Below the pieces are notes generated by a model. It saw only the letters and a list, made by a program, of their open reading frames with translations. It was not told where the DNA came from and searched no databases. The position numbers and the translations under genes were made by a program. Shown here one piece after another: positions 9,009 through 16,995 of a stretch of DNA of 64,000 bases (positions are counted from its first letter, which is position 1; every line of letters begins with the position of its first letter). This stretch comes from Candidatus Brocadiaceae bacterium S225 (GTDB taxonomy: Bacteria; Planctomycetota; Brocadiia; Brocadiales; Scalinduaceae). The DNA lies in the NCBI GenBank assembly GCA_007859995.1, contig SMSL01000002.1, forward strand, positions 1-64,000, in the 5' to 3' direction.

Positions 9009-9554
9009 TTATAGATTTCTGGGTAAGACATATGTTACCCATTCAGAACCATCGTTTGCTCCTGGAGCACTCTCAAATTCCATTTGTATAGTATACCTAC
9101 TACCAACACCCCACGTAGCGCTAAACAGTTTCATATTCGTTGCTATAACATTACCTATAGTAGGATTAAATGGCCACGGAAACCCCGTAACATCAGCATC
9201 GCTCTGCCGCCTCAATGTGTGTGTCGCTGGATTCCGAATATACAATACAAATAAATTAGGATCTGTACTTGAGGTAATACTCTTTTTAAAAAATAGTTGA
9301 TTAGGCTGCGCAGAATAGACGACAGATGCCTCTCTTAACTCTCTATTGACTTTGTCCATAGACCGTACCGCGTCATCACTCATCTCTTTCCTCACCTGCA
9401 TATCCCTTTGCGCGACTATACATTTGGTAAGGACCCCGAATACAAAAATTCCGAGAATAGAGGCAAGTACAATCACCATAACCATCTCCATCAGAGTGAA
9501 GCCGGCCTCTCCTTTTTGAGGAGATTTATTTCTATATTTTTTATTGATAGGCAT
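9009..9554 (-). CDS. minor pilin (prepilin-type, PilW-like)
   Basis: A 181-residue prepilin. A 17-residue basic leader ends at AG before FTLMEMVMVIV, where PilD would cut and N-methylate the Phe; Glu5 of the mature protein is kept (FTLME). The hydrophobic helix runs to about residue 45, followed by a charged helix (MQVRKEMSDDAVRSMDKVNRELREA) typical of PilW/GspJ-type minor pilins. It lies 15 bp after the preceding minor pilin in the operon. Assignment to PilW is by position and this helix only. Confidence 0.8.
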   Translation of the reverse strand: MPINKKYRNKSPQKGEAGFTLMEMVMVIVLASILGIFVFGVLTKCIVAQRDMQVRKEMSDDAVRSMDKVNRELREASVVYSAQPNQLFFKKSITSSTDPNLFVLYIRNPATHTLRRQSDADVTGFPWPFNPTIGNVIATNMKLFSATWGVGSRYTIQMEFESAPGANDGSEWVTYVLPRNL

Positions 9555-9568
9555 TTTTATTTGATAAA

Positions 9569-10012
9569 TTAATTGTAAAAGTCATCTGTTAGAAGTTCCC
9601 ACATAGAAAAACTCGATATACCAGGGTTGGCTATGGTTACAGTAACCCTGATTAATTCTGTAGGTGTAGCGGAATTGTTAAAACTACCAGCAGATTGAGT
9701 GACATATTCAGTAACTCTCTCTTTATCATAAGTGCGGCCTTTCTTTGTAACTTGAGTATTAGCGGTTCCAATGAGAGTCTTCATGCCATTGTAACCATCA
9801 CTTCTTACCTTTTCTAACTCTCCCACAGCAATATACGTGGCCGTGTTATATATCTCCGGCCGGGTTGCCTGCTTTAAGTTTGAAATAAATGGCAGGATAA
9901 GTGAAGAGGAAAGAGTGCCGATTATTACCATGACAAAAATGAGCTCCAGTAACGTAAAACCTTTCTCTGACTTAACTTTCTCCATTTTAATATTACAAAA
10001 CTTAATCCGCAT
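9569..10012 (-). CDS. minor pilin (prepilin-type, PilV/MshD-like)
   Basis: A 147-residue prepilin with the cleavage motif KGFTLLELIFVMVIIG and mature Glu5. A short helix after the hydrophobic segment (AVGELEKVRSDGYN) matches the segment following the membrane helix in PilV/MshD/GspI-like pilins. No good ribosome site is visible; an alternative ATG lies at 9985 and would shorten the leader. It belongs to the group of three minor pilins plus the PilX-like protein that usually prime pilus assembly. Confidence 0.78.
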   Translation of the reverse strand: MRIKFCNIKMEKVKSEKGFTLLELIFVMVIIGTLSSSLILPFISNLKQATRPEIYNTATYIAVGELEKVRSDGYNGMKTLIGTANTQVTKKGRTYDKERVTEYVTQSAGSFNNSATPTELIRVTVTIANPGISSFSMWELLTDDFYN

Positions 10013-10293
10013 TCTTGCTACCTAACCTGGACAATCCAGAGTCAAACAGAATTTGTAAATTACAAAATTCAAATCACAAACAACAAACAAATATCAAATT
10101 ACAAGGTTCGAATGACCAAGATCAGTTTTTTTGTTATTTCTTGTCCGCCCGTGCCGGTTCTGACGGGAGGCTGTTCAGACACAATATAAGAATTTAATAA
10201 TGAATGTTTTGCTAAAAATGGTCAAAAAATTTCATTATGGGACTAATGTAACTTCTCAGTAGGATGAGGCGATCAACTTGTTATATAATTACG
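10013..10293. other. intergenic spacer with AT-rich repeat debris
   Basis: A 281-bp gap inside the pilus operon. It holds a low-complexity run built from CAAAT/TTACAA units (about 10050-10105) of the kind that recurs near 20.0 and 20.6 kb, and no credible gene. I see no terminator, so read-through is expected. Confidence 0.5.
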
Positions 10294-10770
10294 TCAGGGA
10301 ATACTGACCGTTCCTGTTATGTTCGACACCGTAACCTGTTCATTGGATCCTCCGGAGGAGATTGCAAGAGTCCCACCCCCTCCCGTAATAGGTTCACCAG
10401 CGGCATTGAATGTAAAGACACTGTCGGCAGAGCCTGCATTAAAGATTGCTTTTGAACGTGGCGGTAACTCTCTTGGCTGAGTTATCCCTGAAATAGTGTA
10501 AGTATTTGAATCTGCGACAAAAGTAATGGTCGTTTGTCTATACTTGCACATTGCCAACTCCTGTGTGTAGCGAATATCAGATTTCGCCTGCCTGGCGGCG
10601 TTATAGACATCGATATTGCTAACATTATCAAATTTGGGCAGGGCTACAGCTGCCATTATCCCCATAATCACTATAGCAATTATCAGTTCAATCATGGTAA
10701 AACCTTCTGCATTGCTATTCACTGCTTCCCGAAATTTTCTTTTTACCGTTTTTTTCATCTTCACACACAT
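10294..10770 (-). CDS. minor pilin of the GspH/FimT type
   Basis: A 158-residue prepilin with a 22-residue leader, cleavage motif EGFTMIELIIAIVIMG and mature Glu5. The helix continues into NAARQAKSDIRYTQELAMCKYRQTT, the pattern characteristic of GspH/FimT pseudopilins, followed by a small beta domain. It sits second after the major pilin. GspH/FimT proteins act at the tip of the initiating complex with the other minor pilins. Confidence 0.82.
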   Translation of the reverse strand: MCVKMKKTVKRKFREAVNSNAEGFTMIELIIAIVIMGIMAAVALPKFDNVSNIDVYNAARQAKSDIRYTQELAMCKYRQTTITFVADSNTYTISGITQPRELPPRSKAIFNAGSADSVFTFNAAGEPITGGGGTLAISSGGSNEQVTVSNITGTVSIP

Positions 10771-10779
10771 TAAATATAA

Positions 10780-10895
10780 GGATTGAGGAATTTAGGTATT
10801 AAAGCATTAAAACATGTGATCCATCGTCCATGGTTTTAATGTATGGACATTTTTCTCTACTCCGAAATCCTGATAATCCCTCAATTCCTCAATCC
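10780..10895. repeat. 116-bp imperfect palindrome between pilin genes
   Basis: The outer arms GGATTGAGGAATT and AATTCCTCAATCC are perfectly complementary over 13 bp and enclose AT-rich DNA with further short inverted repeats. It lies directly downstream of the hairpin that follows the major pilin. Confidence 0.65.
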
Positions 10896-10914
10896 TTTAG
10901 TTTCCCAAACATCA

Positions 10915-10955
10915 AGGTGGGCAAAGGAATTCTCCAAGAACTCGTTTGCCCACCT
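10915..10955 (-). terminator. strong hairpin after the major pilin gene
   Basis: An 11-bp perfect stem (AGGTGGGCAAA with TTTGCCCACCT) 18 bp after the pilin stop. There is no T-run, so it is more likely an RNA-stabilising or partial-attenuation hairpin than a full intrinsic terminator. It would let the major pilin be made in excess over the minor pilins downstream. Confidence 0.6.
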
Positions 10956-10972
10956 GAACAAGGTAAAATAAT

Positions 10973-11407
10973 TTATTCAGGAAATTTATTTGCTGTCTCA
11001 GTTAGCAAAGCAGGGGTATCGTCAACTTTAGCTGTCCAATCCCAGTGGAACTGGCTATTCTTATAATCCAAAATAATTTCGTCACCTGCGACATTAGATG
11101 CAATCTCTCCTGATGCAGGGTCATCGGTTGCAACAGCTTGTAAGGCTATGCCAGAAGTAAATGCAGTGGCGGACAATACGCTGGCTAGAGTATAATTATT
11201 TCCATTAATAAGGTAATCAGAATGTGCTGCGGATATAGAGGAACTAAGGGCGCCTCCAACTCCCCTGGCAGCGCTGAGTTTTGCGGAATCGGACAGACTC
11301 AGAAACTTAGGTATGGCAACTGCTGAAATGATACCCAGAATAACAATTACCATGATAAGTTCGATAAGGGTAAAACCCTTCTCATTATTTTTACGTTTTG
11401 ACTTCAT
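10973..11407 (-). CDS. major type IV pilin (PilA/MshA-like)
   Basis: A 144-residue prepilin with a short basic leader (MKSKRKNNEKG) cut before FTLIELIMVIVILGIISAVAIPKF, with mature Glu5 and the Pro22 kink of major pilins (AIPKF). The globular domain is about 100 residues and has no cysteine pair. The longer reading frame from a TTG at 11485 is unlikely: the ATG at 11407 has AGGAG 7 nt upstream. It follows pilC after about 195 bp and precedes a strong hairpin, a layout expected for the most abundant subunit. Confidence 0.85.
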   Translation of the reverse strand: MKSKRKNNEKGFTLIELIMVIVILGIISAVAIPKFLSLSDSAKLSAARGVGGALSSSISAAHSDYLINGNNYTLASVLSATAFTSGIALQAVATDDPASGEIASNVAGDEIILDYKNSQFHWDWTAKVDDTPALLTETANKFPE

Positions 11408-11601
11408 TTTTTTCTCCTGTTTAAAGATTATAAAATTACTTAATTTGCAACGTACACACGTCTTTAACAGCATATATGTTGGCAATGCTGTTCGATTTAG
11501 AATGCTTTTCTATGCCATCCTCCTCCTTTCTGAACTTCTAAAAATAGAGCCATTTATTAATTTTGAAAAAATCATTCAACAGAAACAGATTTTTAGCTGA
11601 T

Positions 11602-12822
11602 TTATCCACCTCTCTCGGCCAGCTTGACAAGATCCCACATAGGCAGGAATATAGCCAACATAAGGAAGAGCACCGCCGCGCCAAGAAAGGCCAGAAGTAT
11701 AGGCTCGATAAGGCTGGCTATATTTTTGATAGAGTAATCAACTTCCATATCATAGTACTCTGAAACCTTCACCAGCATATTGTCTAACTCTCCGGATTCC
11801 TCTCCTGCGGACATCATCTGTATTACCATTGGCGTAAAGAAACTGGATTTTTTCATAGTTGCAGCAACGCTCTCGCCCCGTTGCACACCTTCTCTGAGAT
11901 CAACAATAACCTCGGATATCGGGATATTTTCCACTACTTCCGAGCATATCTTCAGGTTCTCCAGGATTGATAATCCGCTTCGATTGAGCGTAGACATAGT
12001 CCTGGTGAAAACAGACATTGCAATCTTGAGAAAAATAGGCCCAAAGACAGGGACCTTCAGCTTAATCAGATCCAATTGACGGCGCCCTCTATAGGTCTTA
12101 GTATATGCTTTAAAGGCGAAAAACAGACATCCTGTCCCACCAAAAAGAACGTACCAGTAGTTGGTAAAAATGTGATTAGCCGTGATCAACATCCTTGTTG
12201 CCAGGGGAAGTTCAAGGTCAACTTGCGTAAAGATACTCATAAAGTTGGGAACTACGAATTTCATAAGTATAAGTATCGCTATTAACATAGCGCTTACAAC
12301 TATCTTCGGATATCGTGTAGCCGCCTTTATCTTCGCCTTGGTTTCTGCCGCGTGTTCTGCCAGGGAGGCAAGCCTCTCAAGGATATTATCGAGTGTACCG
12401 GAAGCCTCACCTGCTTTTATCATGTTTATGTAAAGGCCCGAAAACACTTTGGGGTGCTTTGCAAGTGCATCAGAGAAAGATGCTCCGGTCTGGATTTCTG
12501 CCGCTACTTTAACGAGTATTCCCTTGAAGGTCTTGTTTTGCATCTGTTCTGCAAGGCCCTGGATTCCTGAGAGCAAAGGTATCCCGGCGGAAAAGAGGGT
12601 GGCAAGCTGACGGTTAAAAACGATGATGTCCTTGTCAGTTACCTTCTGCTTTAAGAAGCTTATAGAAAGGCCCTTCTCCCTGACCTTGCCTTCTTCCACT
12701 CTAACCGGTATATATCCCATTTCGCCCAGACGAATCCTGGCGATACCCACCTCTGGTGCGTCTAAAACACCCGCAACAGCCTTACCAAACCTGTCTCTTG
12801 CCTCGTATTTAAACACAGACAT
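11602..12822 (-). CDS. pilC: type IV pilus inner-membrane platform protein PilC (GspF family)
   Basis: A 406-residue protein of usual PilC length. Residues about 1-65 form the small N-terminal GspF extension (FKYEARDRFGKAVAGVLDAP). Two copies of the cytoplasmic GspF helical domain follow (about 70-195 and 270-395), each with the family signatures GEASGTLDNILERLA and GEESGELDNMLVKVS, with membrane helices at about 172-192, 220-240 and 375-395. PilC transmits the rotation of the assembly ATPase to the growing pilus. The gene overlaps the response regulator by 14 nt. Confidence 0.93.
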   Translation of the reverse strand: MSVFKYEARDRFGKAVAGVLDAPEVGIARIRLGEMGYIPVRVEEGKVREKGLSISFLKQKVTDKDIIVFNRQLATLFSAGIPLLSGIQGLAEQMQNKTFKGILVKVAAEIQTGASFSDALAKHPKVFSGLYINMIKAGEASGTLDNILERLASLAEHAAETKAKIKAATRYPKIVVSAMLIAILILMKFVVPNFMSIFTQVDLELPLATRMLITANHIFTNYWYVLFGGTGCLFFAFKAYTKTYRGRRQLDLIKLKVPVFGPIFLKIAMSVFTRTMSTLNRSGLSILENLKICSEVVENIPISEVIVDLREGVQRGESVAATMKKSSFFTPMVIQMMSAGEESGELDNMLVKVSEYYDMEVDYSIKNIASLIEPILLAFLGAAVLFLMLAIFLPMWDLVKLAERGG

Positions 12823-13213
12823 TAGTCACCTCTTTTTCTGAACTATCAAGATATTTTTCAACCGTATCTATGAGCATGTTCAAGTCGTAAGGCTTTGCTA
12901 TGTACTCATTCCCACCGCATGCAAGGCCCAATTCCCTGTCTGTATCCTGAATTTTTGAACTTACAAAAATAACAGGAATATGTTTAAACCTGGCATCAAA
13001 CTTAATCAGTCTGCAGAAATGATAGCCGTCCATTTTTGGCATCATAACGTCCAGTATAATGAGTTGCGGTTGCTTGCCGTTTACCATTGTCAATGCGTCT
13101 TTTCCATTTGTTGCCATAGCGACTTTGTGGCCTTTTGCCTCCAGGGCAAACTTTAATGTTTCGGCGCTATAAAGGTCATCTTCTACCAATAGTAATTGTT
13201 TATTCTCTTTCAT
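12809..13213 (-). CDS. single-domain response regulator
   Basis: A 134-residue stand-alone receiver domain. Visible residues: acidic pair Glu11/Asp12/Asp13 (LLLVEDD), phosphoacceptor Asp55 (IILDVMMPKMDG), Ser85-Ser86 at the Thr/Ser switch site, and Lys107 (AKPYD). It has no output domain, so it probably works by protein contact, like PilG/PilH or CheY. It is translationally coupled to the upstream kinase (ATGA overlap) and overlaps pilC by 14 nt, so the two form a dedicated two-component pair of the pilus operon. Confidence 0.92.
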   Translation of the reverse strand: MKENKQLLLVEDDLYSAETLKFALEAKGHKVAMATNGKDALTMVNGKQPQLIILDVMMPKMDGYHFCRLIKFDARFKHIPVIFVSSKIQDTDRELGLACGGNEYIAKPYDLNMLIDTVEKYLDSSEKEVTNVCV

Positions 13214-14967
13214 TTATATAAAGGCAGGGTAAAAACAAAGTTACTGCCATCTCTCTCTTTACTTTCTACCCATATCCTTCCTCCCTGTGCTTCTACAATA
13301 TCTTTACAAATGCTTAATCCCAGCCCTATGCCATAGTGTTTTTTTGTTGCGGCATTCTCTACCTGATAGAATTTTTCAAATATCTTAACCTGCTCCTCAA
13401 GGAATATGCCTGGCCCATTATCCTTAACGCTGATTTCTACCTCACCTCCCGTAGATTTAGCGCTTACTGATATTTCTCCGCCATCATGGATAAACTTAAA
13501 AGCATTGTCTAGAAGGTTTAATAACACCTGTCTTATCCTGTTTGTATCTGCAAGGACCGGAGGAGTATTTCCATTATTATTGACAAAGGAGATTTTTTTT
13601 TCATCAGCTTTGAACCATTGGCTTTCCATTGCACTCTTTATAACTTTACTGAGATCCACCTTCTCACGCTTTAATGGTACTTTTCGTATTTCTGACATGG
13701 CTATATCCATAAGTGTAGTACTCAGGTTTGATAGATATTCAATACCGTCGTTTATTATATGCAAGAACTTCTTCTGGGAGTCAGTGTTTGGTCCTGGTAT
13801 TTCCTGGAGTAAGAGATTTATTGAATTTTTCATAGATGTTATAGGTGACAGCAATTCGTGGGACGCTACAGTTATGAATTCTGACTTGATCTGTTGAAAC
13901 TCTTTATCTCTTGTAATATCTTTGAACACGACCAGGCAGCCTCTCTTCTTCTTATGGTTAAACTCCCCATTTATTTCGGTGCAGTCTACCCTTATTACCC
14001 TGGTTTCCGGTGTCTGAATGGTTATCTCTTGAGAAGTAAGCGTGTCCGCCTCTCCTTTCAACCATGCTGGTATATCCTTCAGCCCTGTTCTATTCAACAA
14101 TGCTATCGTATTTTGCTTATCAATCGCTTTGTTGATATTCCAGTCCAGCATCCATTTGACGGCAGGATTAACTACTACTGAGTCGTCGTCTTGAGTGATT
14201 ATTATCACCCCTTCAGATAGATTTTCCACGGCAAGGTTAAGCATTTTCAGGTTTTCAGTGAATCTGACCTCCTGAGTAACATCCTTGTTACTGTTAATCA
14301 TAGAGATCGCATTCGACGCAAAGATGGCAAAGGATTTGAGTAACCATTCATCATGTGGCGTAAACCGGCCTTTTCCTTTTTTATTTACAACCTGAAGTGC
14401 TCCAATCACCTTATTATCTTTTTGTTTTACCGGAATGCACAAGACTGTCTCTGTTTTGTATTCCAGCATATTATCAATTTGAGGATCAAACAGAGGGCTT
14501 TGGTAAGCATCTTCAAGGTTGATAGATTCTGACGCCTTTGATACATAGCCGGCTAAACCAACGTTACGTGGCAGGCGTATTTCTCTGGTTTCTTCATTGT
14601 GGATAAAAAAACATTTGAATTCATTGGCGTCTTCATCAACCAGGAACAGGTTGCACATATCTGACTCTAATATTCGTTCGGCTTCAGCCATTATAAAATT
14701 GAGCAGGGATGTCTGTTCACTACATTGAAGTATACCAATAGATGCGTTAAAAAGGCGTGCCAGCTTCTGTTCCGTCTTCCGCGTAATGTTGAGAACGCTC
14801 ATAATTAAATCGCTTGTTGTATGGCCTAAGTCGATTAGTATATTTCCCAATGCCTTACCATTTGCCTTCTGTACCTCCAGCGCTTCTTCTATCTGGCATT
14901 CATTTACCATCTTCTTTTCCATTAATAACTGCCCGAACATCTGTCTTTTCTCTTCTTTAATCATCAT
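13210..14967 (-). CDS. histidine kinase with GspE/PilB-type N domain, GAF and PAS
   Basis: A 585-residue soluble kinase. Residues about 8-60 (FGQLLMEKKMVNECQIEEAL, then GKALGNILIDLGH) match the helical N domain of GspE/PilB/MshE assembly ATPases, which in MshE-type proteins can bind c-di-GMP and in GspE binds the platform partner. A GAF domain (about 75-230), a PAS domain (about 235-350), HisKA with FITVASHELLSPITSM (His about 365) and a HATPase with DNAFKF, DNGPGI and GIGLGLSICK motifs follow. There is no membrane segment. It is the first gene of the pilus operon, behind a riboswitch-like leader, and overlaps the response regulator by 4 nt. Confidence 0.9.
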   Translation of the reverse strand: MMIKEEKRQMFGQLLMEKKMVNECQIEEALEVQKANGKALGNILIDLGHTTSDLIMSVLNITRKTEQKLARLFNASIGILQCSEQTSLLNFIMAEAERILESDMCNLFLVDEDANEFKCFFIHNEETREIRLPRNVGLAGYVSKASESINLEDAYQSPLFDPQIDNMLEYKTETVLCIPVKQKDNKVIGALQVVNKKGKGRFTPHDEWLLKSFAIFASNAISMINSNKDVTQEVRFTENLKMLNLAVENLSEGVIIITQDDDSVVVNPAVKWMLDWNINKAIDKQNTIALLNRTGLKDIPAWLKGEADTLTSQEITIQTPETRVIRVDCTEINGEFNHKKKRGCLVVFKDITRDKEFQQIKSEFITVASHELLSPITSMKNSINLLLQEIPGPNTDSQKKFLHIINDGIEYLSNLSTTLMDIAMSEIRKVPLKREKVDLSKVIKSAMESQWFKADEKKISFVNNNGNTPPVLADTNRIRQVLLNLLDNAFKFIHDGGEISVSAKSTGGEVEISVKDNGPGIFLEEQVKIFEKFYQVENAATKKHYGIGLGLSICKDIVEAQGGRIWVESKERDGSNFVFTLPLYK

Positions 14968-15030
14968 AACTTGTTACTGCCTGATTTTTTTTCGGTTACT
15001 TGAGATAAGAATTCTATTTTTCTTTTCCAA

Positions 15031-15074
15031 TAAAAAAGACCCAATACCAGAATATCTATTCTGACTTGGGTCTT
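15031..15074 (-). terminator. riboswitch-linked intrinsic terminator ahead of the pilus operon
   Basis: On the minus strand AGACCCAA pairs perfectly with TTGGGTCT; inside, CAGAATA pairs with TATTCTG. Six or more T follow. It lies 64 bp before the kinase start. Its 5' arm GAAGACCC is an exact complement of GGGTCTTC in the upstream aptamer. Confidence 0.82.
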
Positions 15075-15661
15075 CTTGTGTGCCCGATGCTGAACACTGA
15101 ATATTTAAGTATTCAATCGTACCAAATGACGAACGTAAAACTGCCAGCTCCACCGGGACAATTTAGCTTTGCTATACGCCGCTTGAATGTCTCTATTTAA
15201 CCTGCACTTCAATATGTCCAGTGGGTGCTGTAATATCATTCGAATATTTGGTAACCCGGCTTTCTTTTTATTGAAGACCCCTGGTTTTGCGCCCCAACTT
15301 CACATTTGTTACTAGAGCACTTAATGTTCCAAAACCTTTTAATCCTGAAAATTAATTTTATTATGAATTTAAGTACCAGTGATTAAATATGTTATAAAAG
15401 AAAATGTTATAATTTTTAAAATAGATGTGAGGATGGAATAGTAAAAAACGCGGCAACGGTGTGTAATAATGAAACACACAGGGTTTAAAATGGGAATGCA
15501 TTTATTTTTCAGGTATGTTCCGCGTTATTATCATTTTGATCTAAATTTGCATCTTTACTTCACACCCACACCCTTTAATCGAATACATCAGAAATTTCAA
15601 ATTTCTAAGTCTGATGGAGCATACTCATTTTTACCATACCATATAAGGGTCGTTTATTGTA
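15075..15661. other. leader and spacer upstream of the pilus operon
   Basis: 15075-15240 is the linker between the aptamer and its terminator on the minus strand, and I see no gene in it. 15319-15470 is AT-rich and should hold the promoter, but no hexamer pair is convincing. 15595-15620 has a short inverted repeat (CATCAGA with TCTGATG). The reading frames here are weak. Confidence 0.5.
15241..15318 (-). promoter_or_regulatory. GEMM-I-like (c-di-GMP-I type) riboswitch aptamer, divergent
   Basis: On the minus strand it has a GUGA tetraloop flanked by the AGTTGG arm, then GGGGCGCAAAACC, a second hairpin region with GGGTCTTC, and CGGGTTACC. This is clearly the same layout as the aptamer at 4368-4449. 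The 5' strand is degenerate (AACAAAT where the other copy has CAAACCAACT) and GGGAC is GGGGC, so ligand affinity or specificity may differ. It precedes a strong intrinsic terminator and the kinase-PilC-pilin operon. Confidence 0.65.
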
Positions 15662-15770
15662 GGGAGCATTCCCATTTTATTGTATATAAAAGAGGTGGAT
15701 TCACTTCGTTTAATCCACCCTACCTCGTGCACCATACGTTTGCTTACTTGTAAGGGTGGATTAAGGACGA
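15662..15770. mobile_element. partial copy of the 168-170 bp MITE
   Basis: One intact end (GGGAGCATTCCCATTTTATT) and about 100 bp of body nearly identical to the complete copies at 41476-41643 and 44843-45012, including the hairpin GGTGGATT/AATCCACC. The sequence then diverges into related GGTGGATT-type hairpins (to about 15868) and the second end is missing. Confidence 0.75.
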
Positions 15771-15955
15771 AGGACGAATCCACCAATAATAGATCACGAT
15801 TGAAGGTGGATTCGCTATCGCTTCCCCGGACAAAAGCGCCGAGGACTTTAATCCACCCTTATACGCTAATATCAAAAGTCGTTGGGTTTTTGCTTTTTAA
15901 AACCCAACCTAATTTTAGAGGAAGTTTCAAGAAAATAGTTCTAATTCTGCATGCC

Positions 15956-16300
15956 TTATCTACCGCCAATTGTCACATCTTTGATCCTGATATGTGGTCT
16001 GCCATCGCTTACATGCAGGTGAGACTGTCCGCCCTTACCGCAACCACCGAGCCCTCCGAACAGGACAAAATCGTTGCCAATTGCGTCAATATTCATTAAT
16101 GTTTCAAACACATCACCTGTCGGTTTTTCATTCATTTTAGCTGCCGTTTCTCTTGAGTGTACCCGGTTGGTCAGGATTCCACCTTTACGATAAAACTGCC
16201 TTCCAGATTCGCGAAGTAGAGCGTACTGTGGGAATCCACATATCTTACACAGGAAGTCTGAAACTTCTTTGAAGATGAGATTATGACAAACTAAATTATT
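15956..16300 (-). pseudogene. tldD: decayed tldD copy with internal deletions
   Basis: Relative to intact tldD at 35266-36627 this keeps the last 33 or so codons (VFETLMNIDAIGND onward, ending in TIGGR), a middle block (GILTNRVHSRETAAKMNEKPTG) and a frameshifted 5' block around the segment coding for YVDSHSTLYFANLEG. Two internal stretches are gone; one deletion joins short similar sequences (ACAGG-AATG and ACGGGTAATG). The catalytic HExxxH region is missing, so it cannot be an active protease. The 3' flank is also shared with the intact locus, so the piece arose by DNA duplication followed by decay. Confidence 0.85.
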
Positions 16301-16304
16301 TTTA

Positions 16305-16332
16305 TTGACAAAAGCACTCCTTATGCTATTTT
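16305..16332 (+). promoter_or_regulatory. possible sigma70-type promoter
   Basis: TTGACA, 16 nt, TATTTT, located 46 bp before the ATG of the small exported protein that opens the first efflux cluster. It lies at the edge of the tldD remnant. Confidence 0.4.
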
Positions 16333-16377
16333 CGAATGTCATAGTTTTATATTTTAAATCACTGTAACCCATAAAAT

Positions 16378-16776
16378 ATGTTCAGCAAAACAATCAAGAA
16401 GAGAAGCTATGTGCTCCTGATATTGTTCGCATTTTGTTTATCAAGCGCGACTTTAGGCAGTTCCCTGCTATTTGGATCTGATGCACATTTTCATCAAAAC
16501 AATGTGCATGTTCACCGCACTGATAAGGATCATGGTCTTGGAGAGTCAGACCATAAAGATGCAGACATAATCTTGTATCTTGATTATGTTATGGCTAATT
16601 CCGTTAATCAGGTTAACAACATACTTTCCGGCCTCAATCCTTATCTACATACTCATAAATTGCCTGATTACTGTTATAATTTGTCTAACAGTTTTTCGGG
16701 AATTCTGCATTATTCAAACAAGTGTAGTTTCTGTACTCATGATCTGTATCAACTCAAATCATCATATCTGATTTAG
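16378..16776 (+). CDS. small exported His-rich protein of the efflux cluster
   Basis: A 132-residue protein with a signal-type N terminus (KKRSYVLLILFAFCLSSATLGSS). The mature part carries many histidines (DAHFHQNNVHVHRTDKDHGLG, then SDHKD) and a C-terminal CSFCTH motif. This composition fits a periplasmic metal-binding or metal-sensing accessory, which agrees with its place 220 bp ahead of a TolC/MFP/RND efflux set on the same strand. I do not recognise the family. A protein of similar design opens the second cluster (34620-34970). Confidence 0.6.
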   Translation: MFSKTIKKRSYVLLILFAFCLSSATLGSSLLFGSDAHFHQNNVHVHRTDKDHGLGESDHKDADIILYLDYVMANSVNQVNNILSGLNPYLHTHKLPDYCYNLSNSFSGILHYSNKCSFCTHDLYQLKSSYLI

Positions 16777-16995
16777 GCAATTCATTCTGCCATTCTCTGC
16801 TTACTCAAATTTAATTATTACGATCCATTTAATTGATGGTATCTGACCATCTATTCTTACTCCATACTGAAGATGTTTTGCAGTAAGGGTATCAGGTCTA
16901 TTTGTGATGATGACCACAAGCGGAGGCGGCAAATCAACGACATATACACAGCTTTTATACACACTTTTTTCTATTATTAACAAGAGGTAATTGCC

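Noticed and set aside
15469-16099. Frames of 94 and 139 codons on the plus strand
   Set aside because: They cover MITE fragments and the tldD remnant; codon use and composition are not protein-like.
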